A stretch of 64,000 bases of DNA from Rhodopirellula baltica. Lineage in GTDB: Bacteria > Planctomycetota > Planctomycetia > Pirellulales > Pirellulaceae. Within the stretch, counting starts at the first letter, position 1. The number at the start of each line of letters is the position of its first letter. The notes under the pieces were generated by a model. It ran no database searches. It saw nothing but the letters and a program-made list of their open reading frames with translations, and was not told the DNA's origin. The stretch covers positions 620,001 through 684,000 of the forward strand of contig PPHI01000001.1 in assembly GCA_002901265.1 (NCBI GenBank). The letters are read 5' to 3'. A program made the translations under genes and the position numbers. Positions 1 to 8,568 of the stretch are shown here, one piece after another.

Positions 1-1096
1 TTTCCGCGATGGCGATCACGCGACCGCAACTGTTGTGCTGAGTGCCTTCACGGACATCGGACTAGAAACGCTGATTGGCGACAAGCTCGCCTTTATCAAC
101 ACCACTCGCAACCTGCTGCTTAATGGCACGCTGAACTGCTTGCCACAAGACCGAATGGTGCTCGAGGTGCTGGAAGACATCCAACCGGACCCAGAAGTTC
201 TCGAGGCACTTCGTGAGCTCCGGCAGATGGGCTACACGATCGCACTAGATGACTTTGTCTATCGGCCCGAACTGGAGCCGATGATTTGCTTGGCTGATCT
301 GGTCAAAATTGAGCTCCCGGCGATACCACGAGACGAATTGAAAGATCACGTGCAACGTCTTCGAGACAGCGGCATTAAAACGATCTTGGCCGAAAAGGTT
401 GAAACGCAGGACGAGTACGAACTCTGTGTGGATGTCGGTTGCGATCTGTTCCAAGGCTATTTCTTTAGTAAGCCGCAGGTGATCAGTCGCGGGAAAATGC
501 AGTCGAACGTTGCGGCGGTCATTCGATTGGTTTCTGAATTGCAAGATCCGAACATCACGCCGACCGATGTCGAAAATACGATTCAAATGGATGCGAATTT
601 GTCGTACCGATTGCTCCGCTTTGTGAATTCTGCCGGAGCCGGTACGACGCGAAAGATCGAATCGTTGAAGCAGGCAACGGCTTTGATGGGAATACAGCGA
701 CTTCGCTCACTTGCATCGATGTTAGTTTTGACTGGCTTGGATGAGAGCAAGCCAAAGGAGCTGATCAATTTGGCAATGACGCGTGCGAAGACGTGCGAGT
801 TGCTTGCCAAGGCGATCGACAGCGACACTCCCGAACGATACTACACCCTAGGGTTGTTTTCCGTCCTTGACGCGATGCTAGATCAGCCAATGGACGAGGT
901 GCTTGAACTGTTGCCGTTGGCTGGCGAAATCAACGAGGCGCTGCTGGAGCATTCTGGTCCGATGGGTGATGTTCTGGAAAGCGTGTTGGGCTACGAGCGA
1001 GGGAACACAACGGGCACAAACATCGGATTTTCGAAGGTTGGGGATGCGTACCAGGAATCCCTTCAGTGGCTGACCAGCAGCGGGTTCACGCTTTAG
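1..1096 (+). CDS. EAL-HDOD signalling protein (YuxH type), 5' end cut by window
   Basis: The reading frame is open from the first bases of the window (…DGDHATATVVLSAF), so the true start lies upstream and the GTG at 35 is only an internal codon. The N-terminal part is an EAL-type fold, but the signature positions are degenerate: VLEVLED stands where the EAL motif belongs and LDDFVY where DDFGTG belongs. I infer that it does not hydrolyse c-di-GMP. From about residue 150 of the visible part an HDOD domain follows (NVAAVIRLVSEL…ANLSYRLLRFVNSA…MGIQRLRSLASMLVL). This two-domain layout is that of YuxH/CdgJ-like proteins, cytosolic regulators linked to motility and second-messenger signalling. The target here is unknown. 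It is followed by a strong terminator. Confidence 0.85.
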   Translation, partial: FRDGDHATATVVLSAFTDIGLETLIGDKLAFINTTRNLLLNGTLNCLPQDRMVLEVLEDIQPDPEVLEALRELRQMGYTIALDDFVYRPELEPMICLADLVKIELPAIPRDELKDHVQRLRDSGIKTILAEKVETQDEYELCVDVGCDLFQGYFFSKPQVISRGKMQSNVAAVIRLVSELQDPNITPTDVENTIQMDANLSYRLLRFVNSAGAGTTRKIESLKQATALMGIQRLRSLASMLVLTGLDESKPKELINLAMTRAKTCELLAKAIDSDTPERYYTLGLFSVLDAMLDQPMDEVLELLPLAGEINEALLEHSGPMGDVLESVLGYERGNTTGTNIGFSKVGDAYQESLQWLTSSGFTL

Positions 1097-1139
1097 GGCG
1101 AAGGCCGGCCTTTGATTCAAATTGATCTTGATTCACAAA

Positions 1140-1169
1140 AAAACCGCCCGGCATGCACCGGGCGGTTTT
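1140..1169. terminator. Bidirectional intrinsic terminator
   Basis: A perfect 12-bp inverted repeat (aaaaccgcccgg / ccgggcggtttt) encloses a 6-nt loop, with A and T runs at the outer ends of the arms. It sits between the convergent ends of the EAL-HDOD gene and ilvB and can end transcription from both sides. Confidence 0.85.
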
Positions 1170-1216
1170 CGTTGGTATTTCACGGTCGCCAATCAACAAA
1201 GGCTAACTGAAGCGGC

Positions 1217-2995
1217 CTATTTCATGATCATGTCGTCGACGGTCATTCCGCCTGGGATCATCGGCAAGACGTGCTCTTGGTAAGGCACTTCGACGTCCAG
1301 CAGGTACGGGCCTTTGTGCTCGATCATTTCTTTGATCGCACCTTCCAGGTCCGACTTCTTGCGAATCGTTGCCGCACCACATCCGTAGCCTTTGGCGATT
1401 TGAACAAAGTTCGGATACCGCTCGGTGGCATAGGTAAAGCGTTCGGCGGTGCTGTTGCCGCTAGCTTCGTCGTGACTGATTGGGCCCAAGTAGGTGTGGG
1501 CGCGGTTGCGGTCCATGAAGCGGTCTTCCCACTGGACGACCATTCCAAGGTGTTGGTTGTTCAGCAAGAACACCTTCACGGGCAGTTCTTCGCAGAAGCA
1601 AGTTGCCAGTTCTTGGATGTTCATTTGGAAGCTGCCGTCACCGTCGATGTCGATGACCAAAGCGTCTGGCAAAGCAGCCTGGATGCCCATTGCCGCTGGC
1701 AAACCAAATCCCATCGTTCCCAAGCCGCTGCTGCTGTGCCAGGTACGAGGTTTACGGAACTTGTAAAACTGCGCCGCCCACATTTGGTGCTGTCCGACAC
1801 CCACGCTGATTTGGGTGTTCATGTTGGCGGTGATGTCGCTGAGTGTTTGGATCGCGTGCTGTTGCAGGATGCCGTCGAACTCGGTGTCGTACTTGAAGGG
1901 GAACTTCGCCTTCAGTTCGGTGCAGTGCTTTCGCCACGGATCGATGTCGCAGCGTGTGACGGTTTTGTTGAGTTCCGTCAGAGCCTGTTTCACATCGCCA
2001 CGAACTGGGATGTGCGCTTCCTTGTTCTTGTTCAGCTCCGATCCGTCGATGTCGATGTGGATGATCTTCGCGTCTTTGGCGAATGCCTCGACCTTGCCGG
2101 TCACGCGGTCATCAAATCGAACGCCCAATGCGATCAGCAAGTCACAGTCGCGAACAGCGTAGTTGGCGTAGGCAGCGCCGTGCATTCCCAGCCAGTCCAG
2201 CGAGTTCTCGTTCTCGGGCGGAACCGAGCCAATACCCATGATCGTCGTGACGGTTGGGATACCGGTCTTGTTGATGAAATCACGCAGTTCTTCGCTAGCG
2301 TTGCCAAGAATGACTCCACCGCCGGAATAGATCACGGGGCGGCGAGCCAGTTTGATGGCGGCGGCGATTTGGCGAACGGTTTCGGCCGGAATTGCAGGTG
2401 GGGCTGGCTCGTAGCCGGGCAAGTCCATCGGCGGGTCGAGGTCGACTTCGGTAACGTCCGAAAGCTGGACGTCTTTTGGGAGGTCAACAAGAACAGGGCC
2501 GGGGCGACCGGAGCTGGCGACGTGGAAAGCTTCTTTCATCACGCGCGGCAAATCGTCGATCGAGGTCACCAAGTAATGATGTTTGGTGATCCCACGGCAG
2601 ACTTCGACCATCGGGGTTTCTTGGAATGCGTCCGACCCAATCGCCTTGGTGGGGACCTGGGCGGTCAAGCAAACCATCGGAATGCTGTCTAGTTTTGCAT
2701 CGGCAATCGCGGTGACCAAGTTCGTCGCACCAGGGCCGCTGGTCGCCATCACCACACCGACTCGTCCGGTTGCCCGAGCATAACCTTGTGCGGCAAAACC
2801 GCCGCCTTGCTCGTGTCGTGGCAAAATCGTACGAATCGAATCACCAAAACGCGTCAACGCCTGGTGAATCGGCATGCTGCATCCGCCCGGATATGCGAAG
2901 AGCACGTCGACGCCATGATCTACCAAAGACTTGACAACAATGTCGGCTCCGGTCATCACGCGATTATCAGTGTTTGCAGCTTCTGCAGTGCTCAT
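1217..2995 (-). CDS. ilvB: Acetolactate synthase, large (catalytic) subunit
   Basis: Thiamine-diphosphate enzyme that condenses two pyruvates, or pyruvate and 2-oxobutyrate, in the first common step of branched-chain amino acid synthesis. Visible family marks are the N-terminal [25 protein letters not shown], the activating glutamate in [18 protein letters not shown], the central FAD/Rossmann-like domain, and the ThDP/Mg motif [12 protein letters not shown]…NNQ. The C-terminus [16 protein letters not shown] is typical of the large subunit. I chose the ATG at 2995 (592 aa, usual family size, begins [11 protein letters not shown]). An in-frame GTG at 3070 would add 25 residues not expected for the family. 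No ilvN small subunit lies next to it in this window. Confidence 0.92.
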   Translation of the reverse strand: MSTAEAANTDNRVMTGADIVVKSLVDHGVDVLFAYPGGCSMPIHQALTRFGDSIRTILPRHEQGGGFAAQGYARATGRVGVVMATSGPGATNLVTAIADAKLDSIPMVCLTAQVPTKAIGSDAFQETPMVEVCRGITKHHYLVTSIDDLPRVMKEAFHVASSGRPGPVLVDLPKDVQLSDVTEVDLDPPMDLPGYEPAPPAIPAETVRQIAAAIKLARRPVIYSGGGVILGNASEELRDFINKTGIPTVTTIMGIGSVPPENENSLDWLGMHGAAYANYAVRDCDLLIALGVRFDDRVTGKVEAFAKDAKIIHIDIDGSELNKNKEAHIPVRGDVKQALTELNKTVTRCDIDPWRKHCTELKAKFPFKYDTEFDGILQQHAIQTLSDITANMNTQISVGVGQHQMWAAQFYKFRKPRTWHSSSGLGTMGFGLPAAMGIQAALPDALVIDIDGDGSFQMNIQELATCFCEELPVKVFLLNNQHLGMVVQWEDRFMDRNRAHTYLGPISHDEASGNSTAERFTYATERYPNFVQIAKGYGCGAATIRKKSDLEGAIKEMIEHKGPYLLDVEVPYQEHVLPMIPGGMTVDDMIMK

Positions 2996-3219
2996 GGCAG
3001 GGGAATGTTCTTGCGAAAGATGGGGAAAAACAGGAATCACGAGTAGGGATTCACGCGTCTCGTGCGACACGAAAACTCCGGCAGCGGTTCGCTGGTCAGC
3101 CGTCTCAGTCCACGTTCGGGAAAAAAACTGACATTTACGCAGCCGACAGAACTTCCGAATCTAAACGGTAACGTAAGTGGGGGCCCAAACTTAGGCAATG
3201 CGTAAAACCTGCGGACACG

Positions 3220-3608
3220 ATGAGTACTTGGTTCAATTTGTTGGCAATCGCGATAGCTGGCGCAACCGGTTCGCTTTGCCGATACGGCATTACCCTGGCT
3301 GCGGCAGCCGTCCCCGGGGGGAATACCCTTTATGGCACCACGATTGTCAACGTCTTAGGATGTGCCTATTAGGCGGGATATCGGCCCTTCAGGTGCCGGA
3401 TTCGGTCGTCACAGAGCGCGTTATTTTAGCCGTTCGTGTTGGATTTCTAGGGTCACTGACAACGTTTTCCACCTTTGCCTCCGAGTCGTCTGTGCTCGCC
3501 GAAGATGGGCAGTGGGGGGCATCAACAGCGTACACGCTAGCAAATTTGGTTCTCGGTTGGGCCGCTCTGATGGCGGCATCGGGTTGGGTCAAAGGATGGG
3601 CTTCATGA
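3220..3608 (+). CDS. crcB: CrcB/Fluc fluoride channel, interrupted by a single-base frameshift
   Basis: Small membrane protein that exports fluoride as a dual-topology dimer. The first half is read from the ATG at 3220 (MSTWFNLLAIAIAGATGSLC, then RYG and TTIVNVLGCA) and hits TAG at 3370. The second half continues in the next frame (LLGGISALQV…GFLGSLTTFSTFASE…LGWAALMAASGWVKGWAS) to 3608. Joined, they make about 129 residues, the usual length. The conserved G-x-x-R-Y, VN-x-x-G and GSLTTFSTF-type Na/fluoride-site motifs are all present. One missing base near 3364-3368 (…GCC.TATTAGGC…) explains the break. The stop overlaps the ATG of the next gene (ATGA). No fluoride riboswitch is recognisable upstream. 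Confidence 0.75.
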
Positions 3609-6466
3609 AAAAACAAATTCTCAGTTTCTGGTCGACGCCAATTGGTGGGAAGCCGTCACTTGGGCAGTGCTTTACCGCCGGACTGGTGATTCTTATTGCC
3701 CCGTTGGTGCTGCTTGGAAGTCCCAGGGCGTTTTCGCAGTCACCTTCGGGCGGCGGCCTGTGGCCGCTTCGCGATGCTCCCACACTGAAGGCCGTTTCCA
3801 ATCGAAATGATTCCAATGACACCGATGCCCCGCACGCACTCGATACGCCTCATTACTGTGACAGTGACGTGTTGCGTTCGGCGGCGACGATCCATTGTTT
3901 GCGATTTAATGCTGCAAAGGTTGGCGTTGCGGTTGGTGACCATGGCTTGATGCTCCGCAGCGATGATGCTGGCCAAACTTGGAATGATGTCGCTAGTGGC
4001 GTGGAATGTTCGCTGAGTGACGTCTTTTGGCTCGATTCCAATCGAGTCATTGCCGTGGGAGGCGGACAGGATCCCGTCACCGCGATCTCACGCGGAGTTG
4101 TTTTGGTTAGCCGAGATCAAGGACAAACCTGGAGGAGGGCAGCGATCGATGATCTGCCGCGATTCTGGTCGATGCAGTGGGAATCCCAGTTCACAGGGCG
4201 TTCTTCGACGTCCAACTCTCGCCGGGCACCCGGCATCGTCGCTTTCGGCGAACGCGACCCGATCACAGGAAACGACGTCTTTCTGTCCACTGACGGAGGT
4301 GAGAGTTGGCAGGGAATCCGGTCCGACGAAATCGAAGCGGATGGGACCGAATCGGTTGCGGAACGAGACAGGTTCAGTCACATCACGGTTGAGCGTTGTC
4401 AGCGGTGGCGGGAAATTGTGGGGCAGCCATGCCTTGTTCGCATGTCATGCAAAATTGATGAGCAAACATTTTTGTGCGCTGGCGATCATGGACAGATCTT
4501 TCGATCAAATGACGGTGGCCGCACTTGGGACTCGGTGCGAGAAGCCGGCAATTGTGGGCTTCTTGTCATCTGCAAGGATCTCGAGAGTATCCCCTGGGCG
4601 CTTGTTGGGCGTCAGGCCTTGGAGCAACGTCTGCGATGCAATCTCTTGGTTTCGGCCAACGGTCCGATTGATCCTGCGATGCGTCAGATGGCGATGAATC
4701 TGGGGGTCGCTTCCATCGAACGATGTGATCTTGCGACGGATTTCAGTGACAAATCCTTGTCCGGGCTGCTGGCAATTTATGAGGCTCCGATCGTCGCCGT
4801 TGACGCATCCGTTGCTGCCGATCTGCGGCACCGCATTCGATTGTTTGCCGCGCAGGGTAGCTCCAGCAAGGTCGTTGAGTTTTCACGTGAAGGTGCCGGC
4901 GAGACACTTCTGCACCGGAACGCGTTGCTGTCAGAAATGGGCACGCTTGCTGACGATCTCGACATCGATTGCCAGATTTGGGCTGATCGAAGTTTTCAAC
5001 TTTCTCAAGCGAATCGCTCGAGCCAAGGGATCTATCTCAACACCGTCTATGCCGCAGGGAATCAACTCACGCGTAGTGATGATTTGTCGGACGGAATAAA
5101 ACTTGATGCAACGTGTCGCTTGCCGAAACGACAGGTAACCGCCAGTCGCCGCCGACAACAAGTGGTACAGGGGCGATTGCGTCAGCAGTCAATGATCGCC
5201 GACTTGTTGAAACGTTCGTCTGCTGATTCAACCGCGTTTAGCAAGTCGTTGGATTTACTTTTCGCGCAAACCAGTCGTTTGGATCGTTTTCGCTTGGCAT
5301 GGATGGTTGCCGCACAGGCACGCAATCACCCGAGCCTGCCGACTGTCTTGCTTGCGATTGAAAAACACTTTCCCGACACCTCTTCGGCACAGCTTGCCGG
5401 GCTCTATGCGAGAACTCGGTCAACCAGTTTGGAATGGGCCAGTTGGCAGAGGAGTCGCGAAGGCATCGTTCCCGATGAACGTTTGCACGATGTTCAGCAA
5501 ACTGGCGGTGATGAGTACGCACAACTCGATTCAAAGTCCCGCGAAATCTTACCTGGGCAGTCGGGGCACTCCAGCATCGTATCGCCTTTCCAGAGCAGCG
5601 TAGAGAACCGCCAGTCAAGCGGTCCGTCGGTCGTGCAAACGTCTGCGATGATGCCTGCCGATTCGGATCCATATGGAAATGATCTGGCGGCGCAAAACGC
5701 CAAGCAAACTGGGCAAGAACTGGACCTTGCCTGGCAAATGCATCCGGTGACTCGGATCGTCAACGCTGCGATCGAAAAGCAACGACAGCATCACACAGTT
5801 GAGCAAGAAAACCAGGGTGATCTGCCGGCAAGCACGATTTCATCTGGTGCCCTTCGGCAGATCGCGAGTCAAAGCACCGCTTGGGCGAAACTTTTGCAAC
5901 CTCGTTCGGGGCAAGTTGCCGTCGCGAAGCGGACGTCGCAACCGCCTAAACTTGATGGGAAGCTTGACGAGGCGATGTGGCAGCTTGCCTGGGAGAGTTC
6001 CGCGGCGACGTCTGCTGGGGCATTGCCGATTCGTATCGCATTGGCCTGGGATGATGAGTACCTGTATTTGTCAGCGATCGTTCCGCAGGAAGAATTCAAA
6101 GCCAGTGGGCAAACTGAAATTCGTCATTACCGCGACGCTGACCTGCGTCATGTCGATCGGCTAAAGATCGGTTTGGATTGTGACCAGGATTTGTTGACCT
6201 CAATGAACTTTACCTGCAGTCGTGACGGACGGACTCGCGACGATCTAGACGGTGTGCTGCCATGGGATCCGACATGGTATTTGGCAACCGGCGAACAACC
6301 CGAAGGCGTCGTGTGTGAAATTGCGATCGAGCTGCGCAGTTTGTGTGGGCCGATCCAACCCGGTGACGCTTGGTTCCTGGAGGCATCCACGATTCGTTCT
6401 GGCGACGAGGGCGTCCGTCATTGGATGCCACAACCGGAAACTCGAATTCGGGTTGATTTCGAATAA
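3605..6466 (+). CDS. Exported Asp-box (BNR/Ycf48-like) protein with C-terminal CBM9-like domain
   Basis: The start at 3605 overlaps the crcB stop and is followed by a clear signal sequence (MKK…GLVILIAPLVLLGSPRAFSQ), giving 953 aa. The frame is open further upstream, but that part overlaps crcB. The N-terminal third has four Asp-box motifs of the S-x-D-x-G-x-T-W type (SDDAGQTW, SRDQGQTW, STDGGESW, SNDGGRTW), the hallmark of beta-propeller blades in sialidase-like and Ycf48-like proteins. The middle (about 400-780) has no recognised domain and is Ser/Gln rich. The last 180 residues (PPKLDGKLDEAMWQLAWE…) match the CBM9/DOMON-like fold often seen at planctomycete C-termini. It is probably periplasmic or extracellular, and no enzymatic residues are recognisable. 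Function unknown. Confidence 0.8.
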   Translation: MKKQILSFWSTPIGGKPSLGQCFTAGLVILIAPLVLLGSPRAFSQSPSGGGLWPLRDAPTLKAVSNRNDSNDTDAPHALDTPHYCDSDVLRSAATIHCLRFNAAKVGVAVGDHGLMLRSDDAGQTWNDVASGVECSLSDVFWLDSNRVIAVGGGQDPVTAISRGVVLVSRDQGQTWRRAAIDDLPRFWSMQWESQFTGRSSTSNSRRAPGIVAFGERDPITGNDVFLSTDGGESWQGIRSDEIEADGTESVAERDRFSHITVERCQRWREIVGQPCLVRMSCKIDEQTFLCAGDHGQIFRSNDGGRTWDSVREAGNCGLLVICKDLESIPWALVGRQALEQRLRCNLLVSANGPIDPAMRQMAMNLGVASIERCDLATDFSDKSLSGLLAIYEAPIVAVDASVAADLRHRIRLFAAQGSSSKVVEFSREGAGETLLHRNALLSEMGTLADDLDIDCQIWADRSFQLSQANRSSQGIYLNTVYAAGNQLTRSDDLSDGIKLDATCRLPKRQVTASRRRQQVVQGRLRQQSMIADLLKRSSADSTAFSKSLDLLFAQTSRLDRFRLAWMVAAQARNHPSLPTVLLAIEKHFPDTSSAQLAGLYARTRSTSLEWASWQRSREGIVPDERLHDVQQTGGDEYAQLDSKSREILPGQSGHSSIVSPFQSSVENRQSSGPSVVQTSAMMPADSDPYGNDLAAQNAKQTGQELDLAWQMHPVTRIVNAAIEKQRQHHTVEQENQGDLPASTISSGALRQIASQSTAWAKLLQPRSGQVAVAKRTSQPPKLDGKLDEAMWQLAWESSAATSAGALPIRIALAWDDEYLYLSAIVPQEEFKASGQTEIRHYRDADLRHVDRLKIGLDCDQDLLTSMNFTCSRDGRTRDDLDGVLPWDPTWYLATGEQPEGVVCEIAIELRSLCGPIQPGDAWFLEASTIRSGDEGVRHWMPQPETRIRVDFE

Positions 6467-6486
6467 CGCGATCGCTTGCTAGCTCG

Positions 6487-8547
6487 TTACTCGGTCAAGG
6501 TCGCTTCGGCGGCCAATTCCTGATTCAGTTGCTCGGCGATCTTCGAAAGAGGCAATTCGAATTTGCGCCATTTTTCGACCGACGATTGATACATCGGCTG
6601 GCGGACTTGCCATTTACTCGGTGTGTGAACTGCTCGATCGTTTTGATGGAACGTCAGGCATTGTTCCGACCACTCGAGTGCACAGTGATTGATCAATTGG
6701 CGTGACTTCGATTCGGGATTCGCTACCAGTTCCTCGTACCGACTGTGATAGATCGGCTGTGGCAGAACCTTCTCCCAGTGACGCATGATCCGGCGGTAGT
6801 CGCGATGGTAAGTCATCATCTGTTCGAAATCGCAAAACGGCGGGTTTAGGTTTTGGCAAAAACAAGAAACCATCACGTCCATCGGATTGCGCTGGCAATG
6901 AATGATCGTTGCATTCGGGAATAAGATGCCGATCAGACCGAGATGCCAGAAGTTCGTTGGCATCTTGTCGGTGACTCGTGCGGCATCACCGGCAAACGCT
7001 GCCAACTCGTCAAGGTATTCTTGCCCCATGCCTTTAAAATCAACCGCGTCAATCGAGGCCAAGCAATCAGGGTACTGTCGTTGGCGGTCGCTGTTTGGAT
7101 TGTTGCGACTCGGTTGGGCGTTGCCCACATGGGACGCATGAAATCGGATTTGGCTAATCGAAGACAGTTCACCAGCACCGGCAACATCGGGATGACTGCT
7201 GACAATTTGTTCGGTCAGTGTTGTGCCCGACCGCGGCATCCCGACGATAAAGATCGGCATCGCAGAAGGATTGCCAAGGTGGCGGAGCTTTGAAAATATT
7301 TCCGGGGTAAAGAAATCGATCGCTCGATCGACGATATCGGACATCGCAAGGTCGAGTGACCGGCCACGTATGTTCGCCTCCGCTTTCGCCCGGTTGCGAT
7401 CGGCCTTGACCTGATTGCCACGCTGGTAGTGTTGCCAGGCCTCTTGATAGCGACCTGTATCGTCGTAGACCTTTGCCAGTGCGAAATTCAAGCTGATTTG
7501 CTTTTGCTCGCGAGGCTTAGATTGGTCGATCAGGCGATGTAGCAACTTAGCGTATTGTCGTGTCGCAGCGTTGTCTTCAAACTTCTTTGCACGCGAGTAT
7601 CGGAAGTGCGTTTCGGCGCGATCAGGATCCTGTTTTATGGCTTTTTCAAACAGTTTGAGAGCGGTCGGGATTTCGCCAAAGTCAACATTCGCGCTGGCGA
7701 GATAGCTGAGCGAAATCGATGACTCGGGGTCCTGTTTGACAGCCTTTGCAAACGTCTCTCTTGCTGCTTCGTATTGATGAAGTTGTTGCCGGAGACGCCC
7801 TTCGGCGATCAGCGATTTTCGACTGGGTTCGCGAGCATTCACAATGCCATAGCATTCCAAAGCCTCGAGACGCAAACGTTTCGCCATCCGGTATCGGCTG
7901 CGGCGAGCCAAGTTGGTCGCGCGTTTTTCTAACAGTCCTGCAAGCGTGCGATTGAGCTTTGCCGAGCGTGCGTCGCGGATGAGATTGACGCGAATAACGT
8001 GAATAGCTTCGCCAAGGTCGTGGCGTTGTTCATGATACTCCGCAAGAGTCAGTGTGGACGAGTATTGTTCGTCATCGAAAAACGACCCGCGTTCGTAGTA
8101 CTTTAACGCTGCTTTTGGATTGTCCTTCGTCTCGGCGATCTTGCCCAGCAGGTACCAGCATTCGGCCTGATGAGGATCCAGTTGGATCGATCGTTCAAGC
8201 GTTTCGTGAGCACTGTCCAGGTCGCCTGCCGCTAGCGATGCGTACGCTCGCAATCGGTTCGCAACCGGATCGTTCTCCATGTCCGCATGAGCAAACAGAA
8301 TAGCGACCGCTTGGTCTTGCTTTTTTTGGCGAAGCAAATCTGCGACGACGACATGAACCACCGGGGCGGCTGCGGCGACGTGTTCATCGTTGCGGTGATG
8401 GCTGACACGCTGACGTAGTTGCCGATGGCAGTCACCCACGATGGTCGCTTCGGACGCAGTGGCATTGGGAGACACTGATTTCAGAAGCGACCGTATGAAC
8501 AAGTCGAGAGACGGTTCGATGGCACTCACAGAGTCTGATTCCTTCAT
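6487..8547 (-). CDS. TPR-repeat sulfotransferase
   Basis: 686 aa. Residues of about 60-400 form tandem tetratricopeptide repeats (AYASLAAGDLDSAHETLERSIQLDP, AECWYLLGKIAETKDNPKAALKYYERG). The C-terminal 260 residues are a Sulfotransfer-type domain with the PAPS 5'-phosphosulfate loop FIVGMPRSGTTLTEQIVSSH near residue 430. The 3'-phosphate signature follows in IIHCQRNPMDVMVSCFCQ. Such TPR-sulfotransferases transfer sulfate from PAPS to an unknown carbohydrate or peptide acceptor and are common in planctomycetes. No signal peptide is visible, so it is probably cytoplasmic. It lies 21 nt upstream of and codirectional with the 3' end of the matrixin-like gene, so the two may be cotranscribed. Confidence 0.88.
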   Translation of the reverse strand: MKESDSVSAIEPSLDLFIRSLLKSVSPNATASEATIVGDCHRQLRQRVSHHRNDEHVAAAAPVVHVVVADLLRQKKQDQAVAILFAHADMENDPVANRLRAYASLAAGDLDSAHETLERSIQLDPHQAECWYLLGKIAETKDNPKAALKYYERGSFFDDEQYSSTLTLAEYHEQRHDLGEAIHVIRVNLIRDARSAKLNRTLAGLLEKRATNLARRSRYRMAKRLRLEALECYGIVNAREPSRKSLIAEGRLRQQLHQYEAARETFAKAVKQDPESSISLSYLASANVDFGEIPTALKLFEKAIKQDPDRAETHFRYSRAKKFEDNAATRQYAKLLHRLIDQSKPREQKQISLNFALAKVYDDTGRYQEAWQHYQRGNQVKADRNRAKAEANIRGRSLDLAMSDIVDRAIDFFTPEIFSKLRHLGNPSAMPIFIVGMPRSGTTLTEQIVSSHPDVAGAGELSSISQIRFHASHVGNAQPSRNNPNSDRQRQYPDCLASIDAVDFKGMGQEYLDELAAFAGDAARVTDKMPTNFWHLGLIGILFPNATIIHCQRNPMDVMVSCFCQNLNPPFCDFEQMMTYHRDYRRIMRHWEKVLPQPIYHSRYEELVANPESKSRQLINHCALEWSEQCLTFHQNDRAVHTPSKWQVRQPMYQSSVEKWRKFELPLSKIAEQLNQELAAEATLTE

Positions 8548-8568
8548 GAAGTCACCGAGCTCGGCGTC

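Noticed and set aside
1271-2692. 473-codon plus-strand frame
   Set aside because: Exact antisense of ilvB, whose protein is unmistakable; the plus-strand peptide is a shadow of its codon bias.
3071-3219. Possible fluoride riboswitch upstream of crcB
   Set aside because: The conserved pseudoknot sequence elements are not recognisable.
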